A stretch of 29,142 nucleotides of DNA. Source: an uncultured Prevotella sp. GTDB taxonomy: Bacteria; Bacteroidota; Bacteroidia; Bacteroidales; Bacteroidaceae. The position numbers were made by a program, and so were the translations under genes. The stretch is taken from NCBI GenBank assembly GCA_900557035.1, contig USRA01000021.1, forward strand, positions 1-29,142, read 5' to 3'. This document shows, piece by piece, positions 16,635 through 24,209 of this stretch. Position 1 is the first letter of the stretch. Each line of letters starts with the position of its first letter. The notes under the pieces are model-generated. The model saw only the letters and a program-made list of their open reading frames with translations, was not told the DNA's origin and made no database searches.

Positions 16635-16778
16635 CCCTAAAGTTAGCAACACTTAAAGTTAGTAATATTATTAATAGGTTCTGATCAACATCTAGGTTTC
16701 TCAGCAATTCTCTCAAATCAGCACTCCATTCATCTTAGTGTTGCATTAGAAAATAAATGGAACGCTGAAATGACTCTG

Positions 16779-16786
16779 CAAAAGTA
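16779..16786 (-). promoter_or_regulatory. -7 box TACTTTTG for the GH109-like gene
   Basis: TACTTTTGC on the minus strand. No clear -33 TTTG is found 19-21 nt upstream. The leader to ATG 16634 would be ~140 nt; I saw no recognisable riboswitch fold in it. Confidence 0.6.
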
Positions 16787-16897
16787 CAAATAAAATTTGA
16801 GATACTGAATCTTTTTAGTGTTTTTTTATGGATAAAGACGCAATTCGAGGCTTTTAACAAGAAAAAACGCTCTGAATCAGAATGACAGAAACAAGAA

Positions 16898-16928
16898 AAA
16901 ACCGCTTCGCTTAAAGCGAAACGGTTTT
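16898..16928 (-). terminator. Intrinsic terminator overlapping the stop codon of the GHL10-like gene
   Basis: On the minus strand the 14-nt arm at 16928-16915 (the last sense codons) pairs with 16911-16898, with one G-T pair. The loop is only 3 nt, formed around the TAA stop (16913-16911). A T-run follows. The coding end is thus part of the terminator stem. Confidence 0.85.
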
Positions 16929-18422
16929 CTTTTTACCCTTACTCTCATTACCAACGCGATCGAGCGCTGTAACGACATAGGTATATTTCTGATCCTTTAC
17001 GTATGGTATCGGATAGGTGGTATCGTAAACAACAGCCTGGAGAGCGGTGACATCATTGAGATTCACAGGCACTCCCTTTTCAAAACGGTAGATGGCAAAG
17101 CGGTTGGCCACATCGCCCCATTTCTTCTTCTTTGCCTTTGGAGCCTTCCAGGTAAGAAGTGGTCCCTTCTCTGTCCACTCCATCTTCAGACTCTTCACAC
17201 CCTTTGGTGCCTTATCGTCGAGAAACGGCATCAATGGAGGAAGCGCAGGATATTTCCAGTAATAATCGCGCAGCGTATGTCCGATGTTGCCCACATTATC
17301 TGCGGCAGTCTTGGCATACCAGAGCACGGTGCCCTGTACATTATTCATCTGCTGGTGAAGGCGATGCTTGGCAGGCAGCTGATGGCTCTTCGGATTCGCA
17401 GGATCAGCAAACTTAGCCGTACGCTCGATATCCTCACCTATATAAAGAGGACGGTTGCCGGCATACTTGTTCCACCACTGGATGAGGGTCTTGTAATCTG
17501 CCGCCTTGTTACCTATCTCCCAATAGATCTGAGGCACACAGTAATCGATGAAGCCATTGTTTACCCAGAGGAGGACATCTGCATAGAGATCATCGTAGTT
17601 CTGAAGACCGAAAGTCTGTGAGCCAATCGGAGAGTTTTTCCTGTTGCGATAGATACCGAAAGGAGAAACGCCGAACTTCACCCAAGGCTTGACACGATGG
17701 ATGGTTTCCCCCAACTGCTTGACAAACCGGCTCACATTATCTCTTCTCCAGTCGCCGATATTACGGAATCCGCGAGGATTGGCAGCGTACATCTGCTGAT
17801 CAGGAATCTGCTTGCCAGCTACCGGATAAGGATAGAAGTAGTCGTCGATATGAAAACCGTCGATATCATAACGGCTCACGATATCAGCAGCCACCTGACA
17901 GGTATAATCAGCAGCCTCCTGAAGTGCCGGATTGAGAAGCACGAGATTATCATAGTTGAAACAGAGGTTCGGATGCTTCTTCACCACGCTCTGGGATGAC
18001 ACCTGGGAGAACGAGGTAGAACCATGCTTGGCACGGTAAGGATTGATCCAGGCATGAATCTCCATTCCACGCTGATGACACTGCTCAACCATCCACTCCA
18101 GCGGATCCCAATAAGGCGATGGAGCCTTGCCCTGCACACCGGTGAGGAACTTGCTCCAAGGTTCAAGATCACTCTGATAAAGGGCATCACATTCGGCACG
18201 CACCTGGAAGATGATGGCATTCACGCCATCCTTCTGCAATTCATCAAGTTGCTTGGTGAGCATCGACTGGATCTGCTGGGTTGATTTACCCAAATACTGT
18301 CCGTTGACACACTGGATCCAGGCGCCACGGAATTCACGTTTGTTCTGTGCCATCAGGGATGAAGCCTGAAACATCAGCATCATCGCCAACATCAGCATCC
18401 CTAAGATTTTCTCTCTTCTCAT
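16911..18422 (-). CDS. Secreted family-10-like glycosyl hydrolase (GHL10/YngK type) with C-terminal Fn3-like domain
   Basis: The 503-residue protein has a signal peptide (to about SSLMAQ, residue 26). The GHL10 domain follows: REFRGAWIQCVNGQYLGKS at the start, NAIIFQVRAECDALY, EIHAWINPYRAKHG, YDIDGFHIDDYFYPYP (acidic residues placed like the catalytic site of related TIM barrels), KFGVSPFGIYRN and YCVPQIYWEIGN. The final ~100 residues (from KMEWTEKGPLLTWKAP to YTYVVTALDRVGNES) look like a fibronectin type III-like module. Members are glycosidases acting on cell-wall or other polysaccharides; the exact substrate is unknown. It is the last gene of a probable rarA-TRIC-GHL10 transcription unit (54 nt after the TRIC gene). 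Its end is built into a terminator. Confidence 0.9.
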   Translation of the reverse strand: MRREKILGMLMLAMMLMFQASSLMAQNKREFRGAWIQCVNGQYLGKSTQQIQSMLTKQLDELQKDGVNAIIFQVRAECDALYQSDLEPWSKFLTGVQGKAPSPYWDPLEWMVEQCHQRGMEIHAWINPYRAKHGSTSFSQVSSQSVVKKHPNLCFNYDNLVLLNPALQEAADYTCQVAADIVSRYDIDGFHIDDYFYPYPVAGKQIPDQQMYAANPRGFRNIGDWRRDNVSRFVKQLGETIHRVKPWVKFGVSPFGIYRNRKNSPIGSQTFGLQNYDDLYADVLLWVNNGFIDYCVPQIYWEIGNKAADYKTLIQWWNKYAGNRPLYIGEDIERTAKFADPANPKSHQLPAKHRLHQQMNNVQGTVLWYAKTAADNVGNIGHTLRDYYWKYPALPPLMPFLDDKAPKGVKSLKMEWTEKGPLLTWKAPKAKKKKWGDVANRFAIYRFEKGVPVNLNDVTALQAVVYDTTYPIPYVKDQKYTYVVTALDRVGNESKGKKKTVSL

Positions 18423-18476
18423 TAATTAGCGTTTATCGTTTAATGTTATTGTTTAATGTTATAGTTTAATTCTAAA

Positions 18477-19127
18477 TTATTCTTTCTTTTCTTCCTCATC
18501 ACGCAATGTAGGCAGAGAGATGTGGTATTTCACGGCGAGCAGACGAATGATGCAGACCGTGAGGAAGGAGGCAACCACTGTAATATAGAGACTCAAGCCC
18601 AGATAGCTGAATGCCCAGTAAACCAGACCGCCCAACACACAAGCCATCGCATAGATTTCCTTGCGGAAGATAACCGGTTCCTCGTTGAGAAGCACATCGC
18701 GGATAACTCCTCCAAAGGAGCCCGTGATACATCCCATGATGATAGCTACCCAGAATGGGAAACCACAATCGAGGGTCTTCTGGATTCCGGCGATATTGAA
18801 AAGCGCCAAACCGAGGGTATCGAAAAGAAACCAGGTATTGTCTAGACGCTTCAGATAATGATGGCACACAATCACCACCAATTGGGCCAAGAACGTAAAC
18901 AGAAGATAGATAGGACTCGACATCCAGAAAGGATTCAAGCCCAGCATCACGTCGCGGATGGTTCCGCCTCCGATAGCTACAGCCACACCACACACAAATC
19001 CGCCCAGCCAATCATAATGCTTGCTGGCGGCAAGTCTGATGCCCGAAAGGGCAAATGCAAAGGTTCCAATGAACTCGATGACGCTCTGGAGTGTCATCAC
19101 AAGTTCCGGGTCTTGATGAATAGTCAT
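18477..19127 (-). CDS. Trimeric intracellular cation channel (TRIC/UPF0126, YicG-like) family protein
   Basis: The 216-residue membrane protein shows the two-fold TRIC repeat. The first half has GGFVCGVAVAIGGGTIRDVMLGLNPFW and the second GCITGSFGGVIRDVLLNEEPVIFRKEIYA. Each half has about three hydrophobic helices plus a seventh near the C-terminus. Prokaryotic TRIC proteins form trimeric, mainly K+-conducting channels; the YicG group has also been linked to glycine uptake, so substrate is uncertain. It starts 24 nt after the rarA stop, suggesting co-transcription. Length is typical. The C-terminus is short and acidic (LRDEEEKKE). Confidence 0.92.
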   Translation of the reverse strand: MTIHQDPELVMTLQSVIEFIGTFAFALSGIRLAASKHYDWLGGFVCGVAVAIGGGTIRDVMLGLNPFWMSSPIYLLFTFLAQLVVIVCHHYLKRLDNTWFLFDTLGLALFNIAGIQKTLDCGFPFWVAIIMGCITGSFGGVIRDVLLNEEPVIFRKEIYAMACVLGGLVYWAFSYLGLSLYITVVASFLTVCIIRLLAVKYHISLPTLRDEEEKKE

Positions 19128-19151
19128 TGTTTCTCGTAATAAATTATTTTT

Positions 19152-20426
19152 TTAGTTTTTGAATCTTTCTCCCCAGCAGGTAACCATCCAGTTATAGAGT
19201 CGTTCTTCTGAAGGAGAATGCTGCGGATGCCAGAATCTGGCGTCTTTCAGTTCATCAGGTAGATATTGCTGCTCTGTGAAATGTCCCGGATAATCGTGAG
19301 GATATTTATAGCCATCATGATAGCCCAGGTCTTTCATCAATTTGGTAGGCGCATTGCGGATATGCAGCGGCACAGGCAGATTACCGGTCTGCTTCACCGT
19401 GGCAATGGCATCATTGATACCCAGATATGCACTGTTGCTCTTCGGACTGGTAGCCAGATACACCACGGCTTCGGCAAGTGCAATCCTTGCCTCAGGCCAG
19501 CCTATCTTCATCACCGTATCGAAGGCTGCATTCGCCAGCAGGAGCGCATTCGGATTCGCCAGTCCCACATCCTCGCTTGCACTGATCACCACTCTTCGGG
19601 CGATAAACTGCGGATCTTCGCCGCCCTCTATCATACGCGCCATCCAATAGAGCGCCGCATCTGGGTCACTGCCTCGAATACTCTTGATGAAGGCAGAGAT
19701 GATGTCATAATGCATCTCGCCCTGCTTATCATAAGCCAGCGGATTCTGCTGCAACTGTTCCTCTACCATCTTATCGGTGATAACCACTTCATCGCTGCCT
19801 GCTGATTCCACCACCAGTTCCAGGATATTGAGCAGTTTCCGGGCATCACCGCCACTGAAGCGGAGCATAGCTGCGGTTTCCTTCAACTCAATCTTCTTCT
19901 GCTTGAGTTCCACATCCTCGGTGATGGCTCGCTGCAGGAGTCCCTCCAGGTCTTCCTTTTCCAACGATTTGAGCACATAGAGCTGGCAACGGGAAAGGAG
20001 CGGGCGGATTACCTCGAAAGAGGGATTTTCCGTGGTAGCACCAATCAGGGTGACAATACCCTTCTCCACCGCCCCCAACAGAGAGTCTTGCTGACTCTTG
20101 GAGAAGCGATGAATCTCATCAATAAATAAGATAGGAGAAGCAGAATTGAAGAATCTGCCACTCTTCGCTCTCTCTATCACCTCGCGCACATCCTTTACGC
20201 CACTGGTAACGGCAGAAAGGGTGTAGAAAGGAACCTTCAGGGTCTGGGCTACGATTTGAGCCAAAGTAGTCTTGCCCACTCCCGGAGGTCCCCAAAGGAT
20301 AAAAGAGGATATGCGCCCTGCGTCTATCATCTTGCGCAGCACGGCACCCTCGCCTACCAGATGCTTCTGTCCGACATAATCGGCGAGCGAGCGAGGTCTC
20401 ATTCTTTCAGCTAATGGTTCACTCAT
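19152..20426 (-). CDS. rarA: Replication-associated recombination protein A (RarA/MgsA AAA+ ATPase)
   Basis: From ATG 20426 ([23 protein letters not shown]) this is 424 residues. The start fits the family's usual N-terminus better than the upstream in-frame Met at 20516, which would add a hydrophobic stretch and place the -7 box inside the gene. Walker [10 protein letters not shown] is at 46-54 and Walker [11 protein letters not shown] at 99-108. [18 protein letters not shown] carries sensor 1 and the arginine-finger region, and the C-terminal oligomerisation domain ends with [21 protein letters not shown] and a conserved RFWHPQ. RarA acts at stalled replication forks together with single-strand binding protein. 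It is first in the cluster with the TRIC-channel and GHL10 genes, with no obvious functional link. Confidence 0.95.
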   Translation of the reverse strand: MSEPLAERMRPRSLADYVGQKHLVGEGAVLRKMIDAGRISSFILWGPPGVGKTTLAQIVAQTLKVPFYTLSAVTSGVKDVREVIERAKSGRFFNSASPILFIDEIHRFSKSQQDSLLGAVEKGIVTLIGATTENPSFEVIRPLLSRCQLYVLKSLEKEDLEGLLQRAITEDVELKQKKIELKETAAMLRFSGGDARKLLNILELVVESAGSDEVVITDKMVEEQLQQNPLAYDKQGEMHYDIISAFIKSIRGSDPDAALYWMARMIEGGEDPQFIARRVVISASEDVGLANPNALLLANAAFDTVMKIGWPEARIALAEAVVYLATSPKSNSAYLGINDAIATVKQTGNLPVPLHIRNAPTKLMKDLGYHDGYKYPHDYPGHFTEQQYLPDELKDARFWHPQHSPSEERLYNWMVTCWGERFKN

Positions 20427-20445
20427 ATCAATTATTTTTTCGCCA

Positions 20446-20453
20446 CAAAGGTA
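20446..20453 (-). promoter_or_regulatory. -7 box TACCTTTG for rarA
   Basis: TACCTTTG on the minus strand, 20 nt upstream of ATG 20426, gives a short leader and supports that start. No canonical -33 is visible. Confidence 0.6.
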
Positions 20454-20533
20454 ATGAAAAAAAACGAAACACGCATAAGTTTTTAGGATAAAAGAAAAAA
20501 AAATGCATAAAAGCAAAAAAATAAGCTAGAAAA

Positions 20534-20565
20534 TTTGGATATATAAAAAGAAGTACTTAATTTTG
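20534..20565 (+). promoter_or_regulatory. Promoter of the acidic-protein gene cluster
   Basis: TTTG at 20534-20537, a 20-nt spacer and TAATTTTG at 20558-20565 fully match the Bacteroidetes pattern. The leader is about 14 nt. Confidence 0.8.
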
Positions 20566-20585
20566 CAATCAAAATACGTACAACA

Positions 20586-21389
20586 ATGAGAAATGAAAAA
20601 AATATCACCCTCAAGACATTGACCAAGAGCAGTGTCTGGGATCTCCAGGAGAATGATGTTTTCCGTCTTTGGGAAGCTGCCGAGAAAGACAACGACCTGA
20701 AGGACAATCAGCGTAGATACCTCGACATCATTCGTAGTGCTTTCGAGATTGAGCCAGTCAAGATTGACCGTACTGAAGTGCTCGACAAGTTGGTTGACCG
20801 TGGCTTCAAGATCGGTACCTTCCGTATCGACGACAAGAACGAAAAGTATGCCATCAAGAAGCGTCCTATCATGCGTGTGACTGACCTCACCTATGAGAAT
20901 ATCGGTCATGTAACTGCTACCAAGCTTATCGAAGTGCTGGAGCGTAACTTTGGCGGTGGCTGGGATAGTCTGTCTCAGAGCATCAAGGATATCATCGAGA
21001 GCGGTTTCGACATCAGTACTACTACCCTCCCAAAGGATCGTCTAAAGAAACCAGGTGGTCTCTACGAGAAGAAGCTCGCTGACGACTACGAAGTACTCAT
21101 AGTGCCAAAGGGCACCTGGGTAGAGGCTATCTTTGCCAAGGAGAAGCCAAAGCAGGAGAAGATTCGCATGAAGTTTATGGATGACGACATGGACCGCGAC
21201 GAAGACCTGCTGGACCATGACGAAGATGAGGATGCACCAGAGATTGAGGATCACTACAATGATCCAGATGAGGACGATGATGCATTCGATGACGACAAGC
21301 TCACCGAGGAAAGCTACCGTACTACCTTTGAGGATCCAGAGAACCTGGGACTCGATGACGCAGAAGACGTAGCTGATGACGATTATTAA
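20586..21389 (+). CDS. Hypothetical protein with highly acidic C-terminal tail
   Basis: I do not recognise a family for this 267-residue protein. Residues 1-190 look globular and mixed-charge (VWDLQENDVFRLWEAAEKD; VLDKLVDRGFKIGTFRIDD; HVTATKLIEVLERNFGGGWDSLSQSIKDIIESGFD). From about 199 to 267, 37 of 69 residues are Asp or Glu. There is no signal peptide or membrane segment, so it should be cytoplasmic. Acidic tails like this occur in histone or nucleic-acid mimics, RNA polymerase delta-type proteins and divalent-cation binders, but none can be assigned. It has a strong promoter and leads a cluster with two small membrane proteins (32 nt and then 27 nt spacing). Confidence 0.75.
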   Translation: MRNEKNITLKTLTKSSVWDLQENDVFRLWEAAEKDNDLKDNQRRYLDIIRSAFEIEPVKIDRTEVLDKLVDRGFKIGTFRIDDKNEKYAIKKRPIMRVTDLTYENIGHVTATKLIEVLERNFGGGWDSLSQSIKDIIESGFDISTTTLPKDRLKKPGGLYEKKLADDYEVLIVPKGTWVEAIFAKEKPKQEKIRMKFMDDDMDRDEDLLDHDEDEDAPEIEDHYNDPDEDDDAFDDDKLTEESYRTTFEDPENLGLDDAEDVADDDY

Positions 21390-21421
21390 AATATACATTA
21401 TTATATAATAAGGAGAAAGAA

Positions 21422-21643
21422 ATGAACGCATTAGTAGGATTAATCGCATTAATCGTGGTAGCACTCGTAGGTTGGGCTATCGCAGAATTTAAGTACAAGA
21501 TCTTCACCTTTACCCGTTCTGAGAAGGATATCGAGGAAGAGGAAGAGTTGGAGGAGCAGAAGCGTGCCGAGGGTTTCAAGGAGATGAACATCCGCGACAT
21601 TATGCGTAAGAACTCTACCAATGGCTACAATGCCGTAGGTTAA
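21422..21643 (+). CDS. Small single-pass membrane protein
   Basis: The 73-residue protein has one N-terminal membrane helix (MNALVGLIALIVVALVGWAIAEF). A short basic stretch (KYKIFTFTR) predicts a cytoplasmic C-terminus. A strongly charged Glu-rich helical segment follows (EKDIEEEEELEEQKRAEGFKE), then a polar tail. A purine-rich AAGGAGAAAGA lies just before the ATG and could serve as ribosome binding site, unusual in this window. No family recognised. It lies between the acidic protein and the Cys-rich protein, most likely in one transcript. Confidence 0.7.
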   Translation: MNALVGLIALIVVALVGWAIAEFKYKIFTFTRSEKDIEEEEELEEQKRAEGFKEMNIRDIMRKNSTNGYNAVG

Positions 21644-21670
21644 AGAGGGATTTTTAAACTCTAAAAGAAA

Positions 21671-21856
21671 ATGATGATACAATACACCATCATTGCAACG
21701 ATACTGGCGGCATGCATTCTGTATGTCGCCTTTCGTATTTATAAATCGTTGCAACAGGCAAACAAATGCAAGGACGGCAACTACCGATGCAGTGGTTGCG
21801 CTTTTTATGAACAGTGCAAGAAGAAGGGAAAGTTGGATTCTACAGATAATAATTAG
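21671..21856 (+). CDS. Small Cys-rich membrane protein, FeoB-associated type
   Basis: The 61-residue protein has an N-terminal membrane helix (about 4-24). A cytoplasmic tail follows with four cysteines in the pattern C-x6-C-x2-C-x5-C (CKDGNYRCSGCAFYEQC). The single helix followed by a CxGC-containing tail resembles FeoB-associated Cys-rich proteins, thought to assist ferrous iron uptake, although no feoA or feoB gene is nearby. Two Met codons open the frame; the second is equally plausible. It is the last gene of the 20586-21856 cluster. No hairpin terminator was seen before the tRNA promoter. The family call is tentative. Confidence 0.65.
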   Translation: MMIQYTIIATILAACILYVAFRIYKSLQQANKCKDGNYRCSGCAFYEQCKKKGKLDSTDNN

Positions 21857-21923
21857 AAATGGACTCTGAAAATGAATATTTTTGAAAAAAATCGAATATT
21901 TTTCGAAAAAAGATGCGGAAAGA

Positions 21924-21955
21924 TTTGGTGGATTCAAAAAAAAGTAGTACCTTTG
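21924..21955 (+). promoter_or_regulatory. Promoter of the tRNA-Cys pair
   Basis: TTTG at 21924-21927, a 20-nt spacer and TACCTTTG at 21948-21955. The transcription start would be near 21962, about 30 nt before the first tRNA. Confidence 0.8.
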
Positions 21956-21992
21956 CACTCGCTTATCAGAAATGGTAACAGAAACTCTACAA

Positions 21993-22063
21993 GGTGTCTT
22001 AACCGAGCGGTTAGGTAACGGTCTGCAAAACCGTGTAGAGCGGTTCGACTCCGCTAGACACCT
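21993..22063 (+). tRNA. tRNA-Cys (GCA), copy 1
   Basis: A 71-nt cloverleaf. The acceptor arms GGTGTCT / AGACACC pair fully and the D-arm is ACC/GGT with loop GAGCGGTTA. The anticodon arm ACGGT-CTGCAAA-ACCGT gives anticodon GCA, and the T-arm is AGCGG-TTCGACT-CCGCT. The discriminator is T. CCA is not encoded and must be added after transcription. Confidence 0.96.
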
Positions 22064-22112
22064 CGAAAGTTTTATCAAGCATCTATCAGGTGTTTGCAAA
22101 CAAAATCTACAA

Positions 22113-22183
22113 GGTGTCTTAACCGAGCGGTTAGGTAACGGTCTGCAAAACCGTGTAGAGCGGTTCGACTCCGCTAGACACCT
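22113..22183 (+). tRNA. tRNA-Cys (GCA), copy 2
   Basis: Identical over all 71 nt to copy 1, starting exactly 120 bp downstream. The identity extends into short flanks (TCTACAA before, CG after), which points to a recent tandem duplication or ongoing gene conversion. It is transcribed from the same promoter and followed by a terminator. Confidence 0.96.
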
Positions 22184-22186
22184 CGC

Positions 22187-22222
22187 AAAAAGGAAATCCT
22201 TTAAAAAGGGTTTCCTTTTTTG
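22187..22222 (+). terminator. Intrinsic terminator after the tRNA-Cys pair
   Basis: AAAAAGGAAATCCT (22187-22200) pairs with AGGGTTTCCTTTTT (22207-22220) with one G-T pair, ending in a T-run. Confidence 0.85.
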
Positions 22223-22425
22223 TTTTCCATACCTTCCCTACCGAATTCTATTCACTGCACATTCATCGTTTTTTTTAGATTGGACAGAAACACGAGATGG
22301 AGGGTAGATTTGAACAAATGTAGTATTACTGGGGAAAAACAAAAGAAAAAAAGAGCAAAAAGCAGAAAAAAGCATTTTTTTCAAAAATAGTTTAGATTTT
22401 ATTTTTTTAAACCAAATATTTTTGC

Positions 22426-22433
22426 TACCTTTG
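22426..22433 (+). promoter_or_regulatory. -7 box TACCTTTG for the sugar-nucleotide pair
   Basis: TACCTTTGCAGTCGTT matches the Bacteroidetes -7 box and the downstream sequence of the sulP promoter. The -33 region is a T-run without a clear TTTG. The leader to ATG 22612 is ~170 nt and holds the hairpin at 22493-22530. Apart from this, 22223-22425 is AT-rich with nothing recognisable. Confidence 0.65.
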
Positions 22434-22492
22434 CAGTCGTTATCCTGAATACAATCTTTTTACCTTAAAGAAAACTAATACCTATTGAATGT

Positions 22493-22530
22493 AGAGCAGT
22501 TGTCTGAGAAGATAGCTGCTCTTTACTTTT
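22493..22530 (+). promoter_or_regulatory. Terminator-like hairpin in the leader of the sugar-nucleotide genes
   Basis: AGAGCAG (22493-22499) and CTGCTCT (22516-22522) form a 7-bp stem with a 16-nt loop. TTACTTTTT follows, a moderate U-run. It lies between the -7 box and the cupin gene and could act as an attenuator. A loop this long makes it a weak terminator by itself. Confidence 0.4.
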
Positions 22531-22611
22531 TAATATTGCCCTATTTTTCCAATAACTTACTTTTTCCTTCCCTCTATACAATATTGCCCACTATCCTCCG
22601 TTTTTATAAAT

Positions 22612-22941
22612 ATGAACAAAATAGAAATCATAGAACTTCCCAAGATATATGATCCTCGCGGCTGTCTTACCGTCGCCGAGGAAAGCAGCCATATCCCCTT
22701 CAAAATTAAAAAGGTGGAATGGAAACATATTGGCATCATTCATTCCGATGCCCCAATGGAACTTGAACATTGTTCTATGATGCTGATTGCACTGGCAGGT
22801 GAAATCACCATACAGATTATGGAAGAAGGAACCCTCAGGCTCACCCGTCCTAACCAGGCTCTGATTCTGGGAGAAGCATGTAAAAGCCGCATAATTGAAA
22901 GCACCAAGCATTCCCTGCTTCTTACTATTCATCAAAAATAA
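22612..22941 (+). CDS. Short FdtA/WxcM-like cupin (sugar 3,4-ketoisomerase family)
   Basis: The 109-residue protein starts like dTDP-4-keto-6-deoxyglucose 3,4-ketoisomerases: IELPKIYDPRGCLTVAEESSHIPFKIKKVEW. It then has a cupin core (MLIALAGEITIQIMEEGTLRLTRPNQALIL). FdtA/QdtA proteins usually have about 130-140 residues. They carry an RGxHAHK motif whose histidines act in catalysis, and end in a Y-x-E-x-DYI tail. Here the middle reads HIGIIHSDAPMELEHC, without RGxHAHK, and the tail is missing. It is followed 5 nt later by the FdtB-like aminotransferase, its usual partner. The frame is intact, with no frameshift visible, so it may be a diverged or regulatory cupin rather than a pseudogene. Confidence 0.8.
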   Translation: MNKIEIIELPKIYDPRGCLTVAEESSHIPFKIKKVEWKHIGIIHSDAPMELEHCSMMLIALAGEITIQIMEEGTLRLTRPNQALILGEACKSRIIESTKHSLLLTIHQK

Positions 22942-22946
22942 AGGAA

Positions 22947-24209
22947 ATGGAAACAGAAAACGAGAAGAAAGCCATCAAGTATCTTGACCTGAAGACCATC
23001 AATGCCCCATACGAAGAAGAGATCAAGAAGGAAATCAATCAGGTAGTAAGTAGCGGATGGTACTTACAGGGAAGATGCGTGAAGCAGTTTGAGAAGAATT
23101 ATGCCAATTTCATCGGCACCGAGTACTGCATTTCCTGCGGTAACGGACTGGATGCTCTCAAACTGATTCTGATGGGAGAAATGGCTATTGGCAAGCTCCA
23201 CCAGGGTGATGAGATTCTGGTGCCTGCCAACACCTATATTGCTACCATTCTTTCCATCACGAGTGTGGGGCTGGTTCCTATCCTCGTAGAACCCAACCCA
23301 GAGACCCTGCAAATCGACGAGAACCTCATCGAGAGCAACATCTCCTATAAAACCAGGGGCATCATGCTGGTACATCTCTACGGCAAGTTATCCTGGACGG
23401 AAAGAATCCAGGAGATCTGCAAGGAGAACAATCTGCTGATATTCGAAGACAACGCACAGGCTTTCGGATGCGGATACGTCAACAGTTCTGCGCGAGAGGC
23501 TATCAGAAGAAAGCTGAATCAAGAAGACGAGAATATCACCTATCAAGACCAGATAGATATCATCAGCAATCATGCCATCCAGAAAAGCATCTGCCACACG
23601 GGCGCTCTAGGAGATGCCGGCGCCCACAGTTTCTATCCAAGCAAGAACCTGGGAGCATTGGGCGATGCGGGTGCCGTGACAACCGACGACGAAGAGCTGG
23701 CTGAGGCTATCAGAGCCCTCCACGATTATGGAAGAACCAGCAGATTTGATTTTGAATATCAGGGTATCAATTCCAGAATGGATGAGATTCAGGCAGCTGT
23801 GCTCAATGTAAAGCTGAGACATCCCCACGATGAGCATATCGCCAGATGCAGGAAGGCGATGCTCTATATGGATTATCTGCACCCAGCCATCGTGGAACGC
23901 TGCATCCCGAAGAGATTACTGGAAGATCCATTCAGCAATGTACTCCATATCTTCCCGTTCATTACCGAAGAAAGAATGAGACTGAGAGAGTTTCTGAAGG
24001 ATGAATCTGTAGAAACTGCGATACACTACCCTATTCCACCCAATGAGCAATTGGGATATCTTGAGCTTCGACATTATCAACTGCCGATTACCCAGGACAT
24101 CGCCTGCCAGGAGCTGAGCCTTCCCTGCAACTCTACAATGAGAGACGAGGAGGTCATCCGGGTAGCACAGCTCATCAATGATTATTTCTTGCGACGCAAT
24201 CTGCGGTAG
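22947..24209 (+). CDS. DegT/DnrJ/EryC1 (FdtB-like) sugar aminotransferase with an internal insertion
   Basis: The 420-residue PLP enzyme transfers an amino group to a keto-deoxysugar nucleotide. Seen: the family start YLDLKTINAPYEEEIKKEI, GNGLDAL (66-71), the PLP-contacting EDNAQAFG (167-174), SFYPSKNLGALGD with the Schiff-base lysine at 233, and the C-terminal IHYPIPPNEQ. Between AQAFG and TGALGDAG about 35-40 extra residues (roughly 179-217, charged and Gln/Asn-rich) interrupt the region where relatives have a short loop. FdtB makes dTDP-3-amino-3,6-dideoxyhexoses used in surface glycans, and the adjacent cupin supports that pathway. No thymidylyltransferase or dehydratase is adjacent. The last 28 nt overlap the end of the TPR gene on the other strand. 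Confidence 0.9.
   Translation: METENEKKAIKYLDLKTINAPYEEEIKKEINQVVSSGWYLQGRCVKQFEKNYANFIGTEYCISCGNGLDALKLILMGEMAIGKLHQGDEILVPANTYIATILSITSVGLVPILVEPNPETLQIDENLIESNISYKTRGIMLVHLYGKLSWTERIQEICKENNLLIFEDNAQAFGCGYVNSSAREAIRRKLNQEDENITYQDQIDIISNHAIQKSICHTGALGDAGAHSFYPSKNLGALGDAGAVTTDDEELAEAIRALHDYGRTSRFDFEYQGINSRMDEIQAAVLNVKLRHPHDEHIARCRKAMLYMDYLHPAIVERCIPKRLLEDPFSNVLHIFPFITEERMRLREFLKDESVETAIHYPIPPNEQLGYLELRHYQLPITQDIACQELSLPCNSTMRDEEVIRVAQLINDYFLRRNLR

Noticed and set aside
21972..22307. A 111-codon frame across both tRNA-Cys genes
   Set aside because: Its repeated peptide is simply the translation of the duplicated tRNA sequence.
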